A stretch of 64,000 nucleotides of DNA from Dreissena polymorpha. Lineage: Eukaryota > Mollusca > Bivalvia > Myida > Dreissenidae. Below are positions 53,720 through 64,000 of the stretch, in pieces (positions within the stretch are counted from its first letter, which is position 1; each line of letters starts with the position of its first letter). Position numbers and translations under genes: made by a program. The notes under the pieces were generated by a model, which searched no databases, was not told the origin of the DNA, and saw only the letters and a program-made list of their open reading frames with translations. The stretch lies in assembly GCF_020536995.1 (NCBI RefSeq), contig NC_068358.1, positions 45,708,585 to 45,772,584 of the forward strand, read 5' to 3'.

Positions 53720-55560
53720 ATTTTTTATTTCAACAAGGTCTTCTAACAATATACAATTTACAACAAATACATCATATTTCATCTTGAGCAATAAGAACAA
53801 AACATAAATAATCATATATGCATGCACACTAATATATATTATAATACAAAAAATGACAGACATAAAACTACAATAACCAGTTATGCAAGAACAGTATTCA
53901 AACATTAAAATAATGTTATTTACTAAAAAAACATGAAGCATGTTCAGTTTATTTCATAAAGTGTGGAAGAAAGATAAGCTTTGAATTTTTTCTTAAATGT
54001 AATTAAATTGTTAGTTTGACGAAAAGATTGGGGTAACGAATTCCATTTTTTTTTGCTAGAAAATTCAAACGATTGTTTAAAATAGTTTGTTTTGAGTATT
54101 CGCACTAGCTTTAAATCCACCTTTTCGCAAGATCGCAAGTTATAGTGATTATTTTGTGAAGGTGTCAAAAGGTCACGTATGTAAGTTGGGGTTTGATTGT
54201 GAAATGCTTTAAATACAGTAACTGACGTGAAATAGTGATTACGCTGTTCGAACGTCAACCATTTTAGCTCTTTAAATAGTGTTTTTGAATTAGTGTTGTA
54301 CTTTTTATCTAAATATGTGCACCACAACGCTTTTGTATTTTGACTATTCTATTAATTTTTGTTTTGGCCGCTGAACTCCAGGTAACGCATGCGTAGTCGG
54401 ATATAAGTGAGATATAACCATTATAGAAGAGCTTACGCATTTCAAGGGTTAAATATGGTTTTATTTTTTGCAAAACAAACATTCGTGATGACATTTTTTT
54501 ACAAACGCTGTTAATGTGTAGTTTCCAAGAAAGAGTATTGTCAATATAAAGACCAAGAAGTTTTTAACAATTTACTGTTTTGATCACCGTATCTGAAATT
54601 TTAAGTTTTAGATTTGGTAAGTTTTGAGCTTTCCGTTTCGACCCTTATACCATACAAGTAGTTTTTGGTGGATTAATAATCATGTTATAAGTTTGGCACC
54701 AATCGTTTACAATCGCAAGATTTGTTTGTAGCTTATTTTGAACTGTTTGAATATTTGTTCCCACAGTGTGCAAAGTTGTATCATCATCATACATTGCAGA
54801 ATCACATGTTAGATCTAGCGAAAGATTATTAACGTAAATAAGAAATAGAAGAGGTCCTAAAATAGATCCTTGGGGAACACCTGCAATGATGCTTTTACAA
54901 GTAGAGGTAGTGTTTTCTTCTTTGATATACTGAAATCGATTGCGGAGATATGAATAAAAAAGGTCGCATGACCTATCATTAAAATGATAAAGTTTTAATT
55001 TGTATAAAAGAACCCTATGGTCCACAACATCAAATGCTTTTTTAAAATCCAAGAAAACTGTCCATACCAGATTTCCATTATCAATTGGTTTAAGCCACGA
55101 ATCAACTATATTAATCAATGCTGTTTGACAAGAATGATATTTGCGAAAACCCGACTGGGTTTTGTTTAATAGACCTGTAGATTCTAGATATATATGCAAT
55201 TGTTTAGCTATATGCTTTTCAAATATTTAAGATATAGTAGGTAAAAGTGATATTGGTCTATAATTATTGGGATCCTCTAGCCGATCCCCCCTTGTATAAA
55301 GGTATAACGTTTGCAATTTTAAGCATGTCGGGAAAGGTTCCATGTGATTAAAACAGTTATTCATAAGAGCAGTGATTGGTTGTATAATGAATTTTTTGCA
55401 AAGTTTAATAATGCTGGGCCCTTTACCATCAACCCCAGCAGATTTTTTTGAATGTAGTTGATTATTTAAAGTACTAACTTCTGATGTAGTAATAAACTGA
55501 ACCGAGAATTGCTTAGAATCTAGCTTCTGATCTAGATATGTTTTCGGTGAGTGGAAATCG
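53720..55560 (-). mobile_element. Degraded 5'-truncated LINE (Jockey/CR1 group)
   Basis: The minus-strand reverse transcriptase region has RPISLLPTIS (about 55232-55261), QSGFRKYHSCQTAL, FLDFKKAFDVVDH (motif A) and GVPQGSILGPLLFLIY (motif B). Motif C reads MYDDDTTL, where YADD is usual. The C-terminal part follows in other frames: SLISDYACVTWSS (about 54309-54494) and KKWNSLPQSFRQ (to the stop at 53944). The region has a stop at 55227-55229 and at least two frame changes, so it is inactive. There is no endonuclease, so the 5' half is missing. The 3' tail to about 53720 ends in an AT-rich stretch containing AATAAA. The clade (Daphne, Crack or Nimb-like) is a guess from the C-terminal pattern. 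Confidence 0.85.
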
Positions 55561-55665
55561 TGTTCAGCAAATTCAGTCTTTTAATAAGTTTCGAGATGTC
55601 AACAAAGTGGTCATTAAGTGCATTAGCTACATTTGTTTTACCAGATATTATCTGATCATCCTATT

Positions 55666-57176
55666 TATCTCGACTTTACTCGCTGCGAAATTTCTTAGCG
55701 GGAGCTGTTATTTTGTGACCCGTTAAAAATGGCCCTATTCCACTACGAAAACAAGCCCACGATTCGCTACGATTTCTCACATTTATTGAATCGGGAAGAC
55801 TCGTGACAGTCTGCGATTCAGTTACGACAGTGGTACGATTGAGTAACGACGAATCGTTGGGCTCGGTTGAAGTCTTGCGAATAGGGTCGCGACTTCACTA
55901 CGATGTGTAAGAATCTACTGCGACTGTATTACGAACGATGCAGATCGGTCACGACAATACTAGGACCTCACCGAACGCACCCATGAATTCGGCGCCAATA
56001 TCTAATGATATTGATTCTAACACGGCACGCGACTTGTTTTCTTTAGACAAAGAAGGAAATAAAGTGTGGGTTATTCTGCAATAAATTATGGGCGGAGCTT
56101 AATGTTTCGAAAATAGTTCCGAAAAAATACGGAAATATGGAAGTTAAATGCACGTGCTTAAATCCCGCTCTTAAAGAAATGTAAAAAAAATGTAGCACGT
56201 ATACAAATGTAATGAAACAACAAATTGTATATTTGGTGATAAGTGGCATGACCACGCCTGCTGAGAATTTGTTTGTTAAGAAACGTAATTAAGAAAACAT
56301 TAATAGCATGTCAGCTTTTCAGAAGAATAAACACATGTGACGTCATTTGGTTTCTATGAGTGTTATTCTCAATGAAAATGACGTAATTTGCAAAATATTT
56401 ATGAATGAAAACGACGTCAAATGTTTGTACAATTCAATGACGTCACTAAATAGTGAACTTTGTACTCAGAAGGGCGGAGTATTGAAAAATATAGTTCACG
56501 TCCAAAAGCTCGAAGCAAATCAATCAGAATCGTGTAAGAATAGAAATAATATTTTTCTATGATGGCTTGTTGTCGAATAACCCACAGTAAGGAGTATAGA
56601 TTCGTGTTATCAAAGCAATCGTGCTCCGCATTCTTGATTTAATTCATACGCATCTATACTCCTTACTGTGGGTTATTCGACAAGAAAACATGATGGAAAA
56701 ATATTATTTCTGTATCATTCTTTATAAAATCGTAACTGTTTCGTAACTAAATCGCGAGAATCTTAGCGGGCTCGCAACTCCATCGGGGTAAACTCTTGAG
56801 ATTCTTGACAAAGTCGTAAATGATTTGTAGACAGATCACGTGATCACCGATTCCCCGATTGAGTCACGAATTACCTAAGATTCCATTACGACGACCTATA
56901 ACGCACTACGACACTGTTACGAGTCAACTGCGATTAAATTCAGTCATGGAGGTCTTGGTCAAATTTTAAACGTTTAAAAACTGGCCGCGATTTTTTGGGA
57001 GCTCACGACTCGCCCGCGTCTAGCTACGAATGAGTTAGGACCTTCGCCGATTGAGTTACGAATGTCCCCGACCTCAAAATATTGGAAATCGGGACAAATC
57101 GGGTCGTAGTGGAATACCCCTATTTAGCAATGTTGCGGCGAGTTAAGTCGAGATATACATGTAGAGCGAATATTAA
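55666..57176. mobile_element. Nested inverted-repeat elements (TATCTCGACTTTACTCG ends)
   Basis: Outer ends TATCTCGACTTTACTCGC and the inverse GCGAGTTAAGTCGAGATA. Inside them a second pair, CCTATTCCACTACGA (about 55734) and TCGTAGTGGAATACCCC (to about 57120), encloses many CGATT/ACGA-type short motifs. It is non-coding and may be a MITE within a MITE or one element with long decayed arms. A lone outer end also occurs at 17114-17164. Confidence 0.65.
56541..56711. repeat. Hairpin with perfect 31-bp arms
   Basis: Arms 56571-56601 and 56652-56682 are exact inverse copies (TGTCGAATAACCCACAGTAA and onward). Less perfect pairing continues outward to AGAAATAATATTTTTC / AAATATTATTTCT. The motif GTGGGTTATTC also recurs at about 56066. 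It lies inside the larger nested element. Confidence 0.85.
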
Positions 57177-58602
57177 TACGATAATACAGCTTATTACTTA
57201 AGCAGTTATTTAAAATCCCGTCCGCTGTTCTTTCTGCGCGCGGACCCTTTTATTGTGCAACAGAAAACCGAATGCTCAATTACAAAGTCGCTTTAAACAT
57301 TTCAGCTGAACGAGTCTGACAAGCCTTAAGTTCTTTAAAAAAAAGTTTCATAAGGAAATCAATACCAGCGCACCGATAAATTTCAATTCAATGCTAATTA
57401 CATACCGTCTCATGTTTTCTGCTTTTAATATCTGCGTGATCGGATTACGATCAATCTACTTAACTTATAGGCGGATTTACGCTTAATTCAATATGCGTTT
57501 AATCGTGGTAAATCTTGAAAAATCGCCACTTTCAACAATTCTTTGCAGCAAATTAACCAACTGCCCTGAGTTGCATAGATAACAGTATGCTTTGACAAAG
57601 TTTATTGAGTGTATGTATTCCCGGGAAATGTCGTAGGATCGGTCGCATGTGTATAGTATTGATGGAAAACCAACACCAACATACCGGTTTTTAACGAATT
57701 ACGTAAATATCTCATTCATCCTGTGTACACAATAATTTGTAATATGCAATTCAATATTAAGTTTTAAATAAAGGGCATTGGACAAACAAAACCCGCTTGT
57801 TTAAATATACAATGAAGACAGTTCTACAAACGGCATAAAACTGCAGGCATAGATGCCAAAATTACATGTATAAAAAGACCATTGGGCCGACAAAACCGCA
57901 AAATTTTTGTTTACGATATAAAATACTTACGAATCGCCATTAACATTTACATTAACGTGGTATTGTTAAATGAAATTACTAGAAGTCACACATAACAAAT
58001 TAATTGGTGTGTATTACAGTCGTAAATTGGTCGCAAAGTGTAACACGTCATCAAAACTGTACTGAATTTAAAAGGTGGCGGTGGAGTGGGGGGGGGGGGC
58101 GGATTTTAGCAATTCAAGATTGATGAGGCTTCCGCGTGCACCAAATATTATGTAAATAATGAATCCTACACTATTTGATCGGACGACCTTGATATAATCA
58201 TTGTATAAATGATTGGGTGGATGTAAACTGGCCGAGGTTGTCTTCACCAAAATGGAACTTGAACAATAACATACAAACTTGTACATGTATATGTTCATTA
58301 AGTATTATACGAGCATGGCTGTTTACTCTGAGCAGTCCGAGGTGAGTTTTCCCGCCTAGACTGGATTTTTTCTGAATACACAGGCTATATTGCCCCCCCC
58401 CCCCGGAAAAAATTCTTGCATGCCATTGAATGAAAATAAACTGATAGATTTGTGGATAAAATAAATGAATATCGTAAAATACTTGTTTTATTATCACCTT
58501 TGCTTATAGTTTTTCAATCTGAAGTCCTGTTCAACCCATAATGATTTTCATGCATCGTAGGGTGTGTTTTTCTAGTTTAATTACGTAATCCGATTAAGTC
58601 TT
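57177..58602. other. Gene-poor DNA
   Basis: No supported exon. G and C runs at about 58090-58100 and 58394-58403 are low complexity. Short frames here lack splice signals and homology that I can recognise. Confidence 0.4.
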
Positions 58603-58812
58603 TTAACTCTTTCAGTGCGGGAACCGAATTTTGAAGGCCTGTGGAAACAGTTTGGATCCAGATGAGACGCCACAGAACGTGGCGTCTCATCAGGATCCAA
58701 ACTGTTTGCTATTCTGATAGTATTGTTTGAAAAAAATCGAAGACAATTCTAATTTTAGAAAATTAGCAGACATTTTAGCAGACGACAAATTTCCCAGCAT
58801 GCAAAGGGTTAA
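58603..58812. mobile_element. PB1-related MITE subfamily with GGATCC core
   Basis: TTAA margins (58603-58606, 58809-58812), ends CTCTTTCAGTGCGGG and the inverse CCCAGCATGCAAAGGG. Shares the GATGAGACGCC / GGCGTCTCATC palindrome with PB1, but the arms read AAACAGTTTGGATCC. A diverged sister of the PB1 family. Confidence 0.85.
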
Positions 58813-58827
58813 TGATATGGACCGTGC

Positions 58828-59064
58828 TGTGTGAAGAAGGGTTTAATGGATGTGCATAATGTGTCGTCCCAGATTAACCTGTGCTAATCAGGGACGCATC
58901 TCTCCGCTTTTATGATATGTTACGTTTAAAGAAAATCTCAACTTACTAAAATCAAGTTTAGGCGGAAAGTATCGTCCCTTATTAGCATGTGCGGACTACA
59001 CAGGCTAATCTGGGACGACACTTTACGCACATGCATTACACCCCTTTTTACAGCGCGCAGCTCA
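58828..59064. mobile_element. FB1 foldback element
   Basis: TGTGCATAATGTGTCGTCCC to CTGGGACGACACTTTACGCA and CATGCATTACACCCC, with the centre TTTATGATATGTTACG. One outer palindrome is partly lost. Confidence 0.8.
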
Positions 59065-60152
59065 TATTATAAGCAATATTTGTCAGCCTTTAAGAAGCGT
59101 TTAACGCAAGCTTTTTTAACGTCTCCTATCGTGTAGAGGCTTCCGAATATCATGATGAGGCTTACTTATATAAAAAAAATAAGTTCGATTGGCTTAACAA
59201 CGTAATAGCAAAGCAATAATTAGCATTGGTTATGTTTTTCGCAGAAAATTATTATGTCCCATATATGATACAAGAACAAGACCGATAGTTGTTGTTTTGT
59301 TTAATTAATCACACAAGAAGTATACAAACTGTACACTTAAATGCTATTTAACACCATTTGCATTGTTGATATGACACGATTCACATGTGTACAAACTTGT
59401 ATAAATAAATCAAATCAATCAAGCACACAGTGTTGAGCATTCAGACTGAATGATTGATGTGCCGCGTTGTGCAAAATTGGGTTTTATGCCAAAAGCGGGC
59501 TTTGTAGCCCCAAACCAACCTGCGCATGTGCACTGCGCGACTCAGGTAAGAACGAGGCTTCAGACAATTATAACGCTGTTTACATGCCATGTTCAGTTAT
59601 GTTCAGTTATGTTGAATTTCATGCTAAAATTACTTAAGCCTCCTCAGCATGTGTTGTTATGTACTTATTATTAGATTTAAATGCTACTTTAGGTTCTTAA
59701 GATGCACCTAATAGTCGAAACCCTTCACTGACCACAATAACAGAAAAACTTTATGAAATAATCTTATTATGAAATAATCTTACATTGAATTGAAACTAGG
59801 ACATCGACAGTACTTGATATTAAAGTCTCCATTCGACATTGTTTAAATACACAATTATTTGCATGATAACGCAAGTCGTCTCAAGTGCTACTTGAATGCA
59901 TTTAATCATTCTTCGATGTTTCTGTGTGACAGATATATTTCAATATTTCACAGGTGCGGTAGTGTGAATAGCTGACGCTGTTCGGCTAATGGGTTGAATT
60001 TCAAACATTTATTTGCTTAAGTGGGGAAGATATATTAAGATCTATACTGTTAATGATCAGAAATGTTTGAATGATAAATTGCCTAACAATCGTGCACAAC
60101 GTATACATTTTAATTTGTTTAAGCATTTAACGTCATGGCTCAACATACAAAC
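59065..60152. other. Gene-poor DNA with a repeat fragment
   Basis: Only a fragment of the GCGAAAATGGGTCTTAT-type foldback family (about 59450-59545, GTGCAAAATTGGGTTTTATG) is recognisable. No exon supported. Confidence 0.4.
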
Positions 60153-60283
60153 ATATGCGCCTCGTTCTGGGAAAATTGGGCATAACGCACGTGAGTAAAG
60201 TATTCACAGTCTGCACAGGTGTATCTGGAACGAAGCTTTACGCACAAACATTAAGCCCAGATTTACTAGAACGAGGCTCTTCT
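60153..60283. mobile_element. Short internally deleted FB1 element
   Basis: Both outer ends are present (CCTCGTTCTGGGAAAATTGG and the inverse ending CTAGAACGAGGC), but the centre is gone, leaving about 130 bp. Confidence 0.7.
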
Positions 60284-60783
60284 ATCATAGTGTCCAGATA
60301 AGTTGCATTTTAAGAGATGATAGATACTATGAAGTTATTTAAAAAAATGCAAACGTACACAATAGAAATGAAATAAATAACTAATGTTTTATTGTACTGA
60401 GCATCCATCAGTTATAAATTGAAACGCCGTCTAACCACTTCAAAAGGTTGTTTTAATATATCTTATCAATTGTTTAAGATCACATCGATTTCTGTCTCAT
60501 CAAAATGATTAACTTTTCGTACATACATTTAAAAGTAACAATTATGCTAAATTATTGTACAGGTGTTAACTACGCACATGCTCACGAAAAATGTTCTTTC
60601 GTCGATTGCATAAGAATAATGTAAAAACTTTTCAGGTAGGAAGATCCCTCGATAATCTACGTGTTGAAGTCATTTTTCAAATAGGTCTGAATAAAAACCT
60701 ATACACAAAATGCTTGCAAATAACATAGAGCAAACTGCCCGTGAAAAGCAATATCAAATCAAGTCTTGCGGAAGTCTTGCAAA

Positions 60784-61794
60784 TCAAACTCCCCCGCCCC
60801 AGAAAGTTTGCGTTTTGTAGTTCCAAAGGTGCGATGCCTTCTCAAACACGGCGTCGCTGGTCTTGGGGTCCGTTGGCGGTTCTATGAAGGTGGACTTCTC
60901 GCGTTCAAGTCTCATGCTAACTGCAGACTTCCCGCCAGGGGCCGCAGAGAAAACGGGTGCGGTGGTAGGCTATTTTGGGAAAGATTTGTACGGTATTTAG
61001 GAAACTCAGGTAAGGCGCGCAATATGGTACAGATTGGTACGGAATTTAGTAGGGGATGTGCGAAATATGGTATACATTCAAATGTGTTAAAATTGGCGTG
61101 TCGTCTGTATTTTGCGTTGATAACCGAATTTTACTTCTTTGACGTATCCGGAAGGTGTCAAGCCCATCAAAGTTCAAAAGAATATAGTTGTCAAAAACAA
61201 ATTCATAATTCTTTATAAGAAAGAAAGTTACTTAAAAAGCTTGCTTTTGAAAGAGATTATACGATATCTTTAATGTGCAGGATCGTATACGCATTTAACA
61301 ACATAAAGTTTCCAGAACCTATGCGCAGCGGAGTAATATATAGTTTTCATTTCAAATGAAACATACTAATTTGTGTCAGATCAAATTAAATTAGAAACGA
61401 TTATCGATTTATGTTTTTGTCGGCAAATAAAACAAAATTATTGTCCATTTATTGCTAACTATTGAACAACGCGAGTAAACGCTCCAATTTCTAAATTCTT
61501 ACATATCAAACATTTAATAGCGTGGTTTAAAGACCAATAAACAACGACCTTTATGAGTTAACAAAGGAACAAATGATAACTCACTTTGGTAGGCTCTTTG
61601 TGGTCGAAGGGGTCCTCCTTGAGTGAAGGGATTGTGAGCGCCTCGGGGTGTTCCCGTCGTCGTCCGCTGCGGGCTCGCCGCTCGTCTTTCCAGAACCCTT
61701 GGTTCTTCTTGAGGACTTCCTTCTCCTTGACTTTTTCCTCCTGTTAAGAGCGAACATCATACTTGTATCACATCGTCATCATTATCATCATCAA

Positions 61795-61862
<68 letters not shown>

Positions 61863-61868
61863 CTAACC

Positions 61869-61950
<82 letters not shown>

Positions 61951-62755
61951 ATCACCATCAAAATCACCATCATAATCACTAACCTCATCATCATCATAAT
62001 CACCTTCACCACCACCACCACCACCATCATCATCATTATGATCATCACCACCACCACAAAATATAAGCATCTTAATCATCAAGAACTGAAGTAGAATTTA
62101 AAAAAGTACTTGCTGTAAATAAAACGCAAGAGTGCAGTGTCTGAAATATTTAAGCTCTTTAAATCCAATAATACAACATGATTATTGCATACGTCTAATT
62201 TTAACACATTTATGCCTAGTGGACTCTCCCATTCTTCAAAATTGGATCAATTTATTTCCAAAATAAGGGATGTCTAGTATATTTATTTCTATATTTAGAA
62301 TATTTCTTACAGAAATTTCTTTAAGCAAACAGCGCAGACCCTGATGAGACGCCGCATCATGCGGCGTCTCATTTGGGTCTGCGCTGTTTGCCAATGCCTT
62401 TTTTCTAGACGCTAGGCATGAATGGGTTAACTAGAACATTTAGCATGCAAATCGATAAAGTACAACACCATTTACAACACCAGGAATGTATGAAAAAAAA
62501 CTTCATGTCGGTTAAGAAACCGCCATATATAAGCTTTATGAAAATGTGACCGACGCTTACATCTGCGTTTAGCTCCGTCGTAAGTAAAGAACCCTCATAT
62601 GAACTTTATGAAAACATGCCACAGACTTACATCTGCTTGTATCTCCATTGGATGTCTAAGCCGAGGTGTTCGTTTGCGGTTGGTTCGACTACTTTCCGCG
62701 GAAACGTCGCCGAAACGTCTCCTGTCGCCGCTGTGAGGCGCCTTGGCGCTAGATC
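60784..62755 (-). CDS. Gene E (3' part): three exons of an unrecognised protein
   Basis: Exons in order are 62631-62755, 61585-61740 and 60784-60969, with consistent phases (1, 0, 0) and a TGA at 60784-60786. All three are far richer in GC than their surroundings. They encode an Arg/Lys/Glu-rich stretch (SSAKAPHSGDRRRFGDVSAE, then EEKVKEKEVLKKNQGFWKDE) and end HLWNYKTQTFWGGGV. It is probably a soluble or tail-like disordered segment; I see no domain and recognise no family. The 5' exons are not visible before the window edge, so the gene continues to the right or its exons there are too short to see. An AATAAA reads at 60393-60388 on the minus strand, about 390 bp past the stop (weak). Confidence 0.65.
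61783..62035. repeat. ATC triplet microsatellite
   Basis: Long CAT/ATC array with few interruptions (CTAACCTC twice), then an ACC-rich end. It lies in an intron of gene E, 40 bp from an exon. The poly-His, poly-Ile and poly-Met frames over it are artefacts. Confidence 0.96.
62201..62430. mobile_element. piggyBac-like MITE (PB1), copy 8, reversed
   Basis: TTAA margins (62201-62204, 62427-62430), ends CACATTTATGCCTAGTGG and GCTAGGCATGAATGGG, perfect central palindrome GACGCCGCATCATGCGGCGTC. Intron of gene E. Confidence 0.92.
62535..62650 (-). repeat. Tandem duplication over an exon end of gene E
   Basis: TTTATGAAAATGTGACCGACGC..TTACATCTGC (about 62535-62570) recurs as TTTATGAAAACATGCCACAG..TTACATCTGC (about 62606-62636). 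The second copy contains the true exon end and donor GAT|GTAAGT. The first keeps a GTAAGC donor but a diverged exon part. Confidence 0.6.
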
Positions 62756-63901
62756 CTGCACGTGAAAACATCATATTGAAACCGAACTAGACAGACCTTT
62801 CATGGGTGCGTCGAGTATCCCAACAGTAACACATTTTTTTTTGTGTCATACACACTGGTCAGTTAATTTTAAAGTTCGTCAGTTAAGTTGAATGTTTAAA
62901 AAGACTACTCATCGTCACAAAGGTTGTAGTAAGGTATATAGATCTTCGTGTACATAATTAAAGCTGAAATCGTTCAGGCATGTGAAACGCATGTTTTATC
63001 ATGCTAGTATGTTCCTGTATTGACACCTTCCGGCCTTACTTCCCTGGACACTCAGTTACAGTTTTCTGCACCGATTTGAATGAAATGGTCGATATGTTAC
63101 TCGTGCACATAAATCAAAAAACGACTATTGTACCGGTTTTGAAAATCAACTGAAGTTTAACTGATTTCACAAGCATCTCGAAATTATCTATTAAATTATA
63201 TTTTCTAGCTTACATGTCGTATACTTGTGGAAAGTCCATCTTGAATACAATTTATATCAACGATAAATGATTCATTTTGTTCAAGATTGTGCAAAATACT
63301 CTTCAAACACTTCGAAAACGCTTGTGTTATTGTAATCTACAACAGCCGAAGACCTGTCAAAGTACGATTTTCATTTTTATCATTTAACGTAGCATCGGGA
63401 TATTTAACACGCCGAAATGGATTTCGATTAAAGAGCGTCCAATAAAGATCGCGATTATGGGTGGATTATTACCCAATCTATCAGAAAACGATCATTTATC
63501 GATGTTATTTGTATTGAAAACCTATTAAATCACGTTCTGCGGTAGCGTTTAAACCGAGGCGGTTTATAACACCCCTTGCAAAAGGCTTTAAGGTGTTTTA
63601 ATTTTATAATTATTATATTAGCGCCTACATTCACGTAACATGTAAAATAGCGGTTTGTTGTTAAAACGTGCGGCGGCTATTTCTTCGTTCTAAAAATCGT
63701 TAACACATCGTTGTAAACATTAATGGAGACTGTGAAATATTTCAAAATAAATACATAAAGTTTTCATATTTCGCAGATGTTCTTATTCTACTTGAAGTAC
63801 GTGCTTAACAAATATATATAACAAAAATATATTGGTTTCTTCCAGACATTTTTCTTGCCGTTGTTGGTTTTCGCAAAGCCCAAAATATTTGCTCATCGAT
63901 C
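62756..63901. other. Upstream intron or 5' region of gene E
   Basis: AT-rich DNA with no exon that meets both splice-signal and frame criteria and no repeat family that I recognise. Confidence 0.4.
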
Positions 63902-64000
63902 ATTTGAATCTCGGTCTGGAAAAACTGGGTTATACGCATGTGCGTGAAGTGTCGTCCCATATTAGCCTGTGCAGTACGCACAGGCTATTCAGAGTCGACT
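63902..64000. mobile_element. FB1 foldback element cut by the window edge
   Basis: Begins CTCGGTCTGGAAAAACTGGG and runs through AGCCTGTGCAGTACGCACAG. The rest lies beyond the window. Confidence 0.85.

Noticed and set aside
61648-62082. Open frames of poly-His, poly-Ile and poly-Met
   Set aside because: They translate an ATC microsatellite in an intron of gene E; only the exon at 61585-61740 next to it is taken as coding, on the minus strand.

Overview
The window is eukaryotic: its coding sequence is split into many short exons by GT-AG introns in AT-rich DNA packed with short foldback elements and microsatellites. A SPATA18/mitochondria-eating-protein gene and the repeat families point to a bivalve mollusc. 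From memory the two commonest repeats look like those of dreissenid mussels (Dreissena); I could not check this. Gene models were built by hand from splice signals, reading-frame phase and exon-by-exon agreement between paralogs. In the five main models (A, MIEAP, C, D and the visible part of E) the exon phases close, with one uncertain acceptor in gene D.

Layout. 47-3427 (-): a 7-exon gene for an unrecognised 247-residue protein (gene A). 4514-9434 (-): a 10-exon, 454-residue mitochondria-eating protein. 12753-15469 (+): a weakly supported gene ending in a clear membrane-helix exon (gene B). 15.5-24 kb: gene-poor DNA with a GC-rich, repeat-derived block (about 17.3-21.9 kb), a telomere-like foldback element and a 991-bp long-inverted-repeat transposon with an 8-bp target duplication. 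24594-33787 (-) and 35434-52273 (+): two head-to-head, single-pass membrane receptors (genes C and D) that are paralogs exon by exon, with the same intron phases and 12 matching ectodomain cysteines but unrelated cytoplasmic tails of about 160 and 700 residues. 53.7-55.6 kb (-): a degraded LINE. 55.7-60.7 kb: transposon remnants. 60784-62755 (-): the last three exons of a gene whose 5' part I cannot see (gene E).

Mobile DNA. Nine TTAA-flanked piggyBac-like MITEs, about thirteen copies of a dyad-symmetric foldback family (called FB1 here), two and a half copies of a TTAA-flanked element carrying a tRNA-like sequence, and several one-off inverted-repeat elements fill introns and spacers. Several FB1 copies sit within 50 bp of splice sites of genes C and D. 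One retroelement-like fragment (SGNH-hydrolase domain) is listed only as a broken fossil.

The best candidate for an undescribed system is the divergent C/D receptor pair: one cysteine-rich, N-glycosylated ectodomain design joined to two very different intracellular tails and sharing a 1.65-kb intergenic region.
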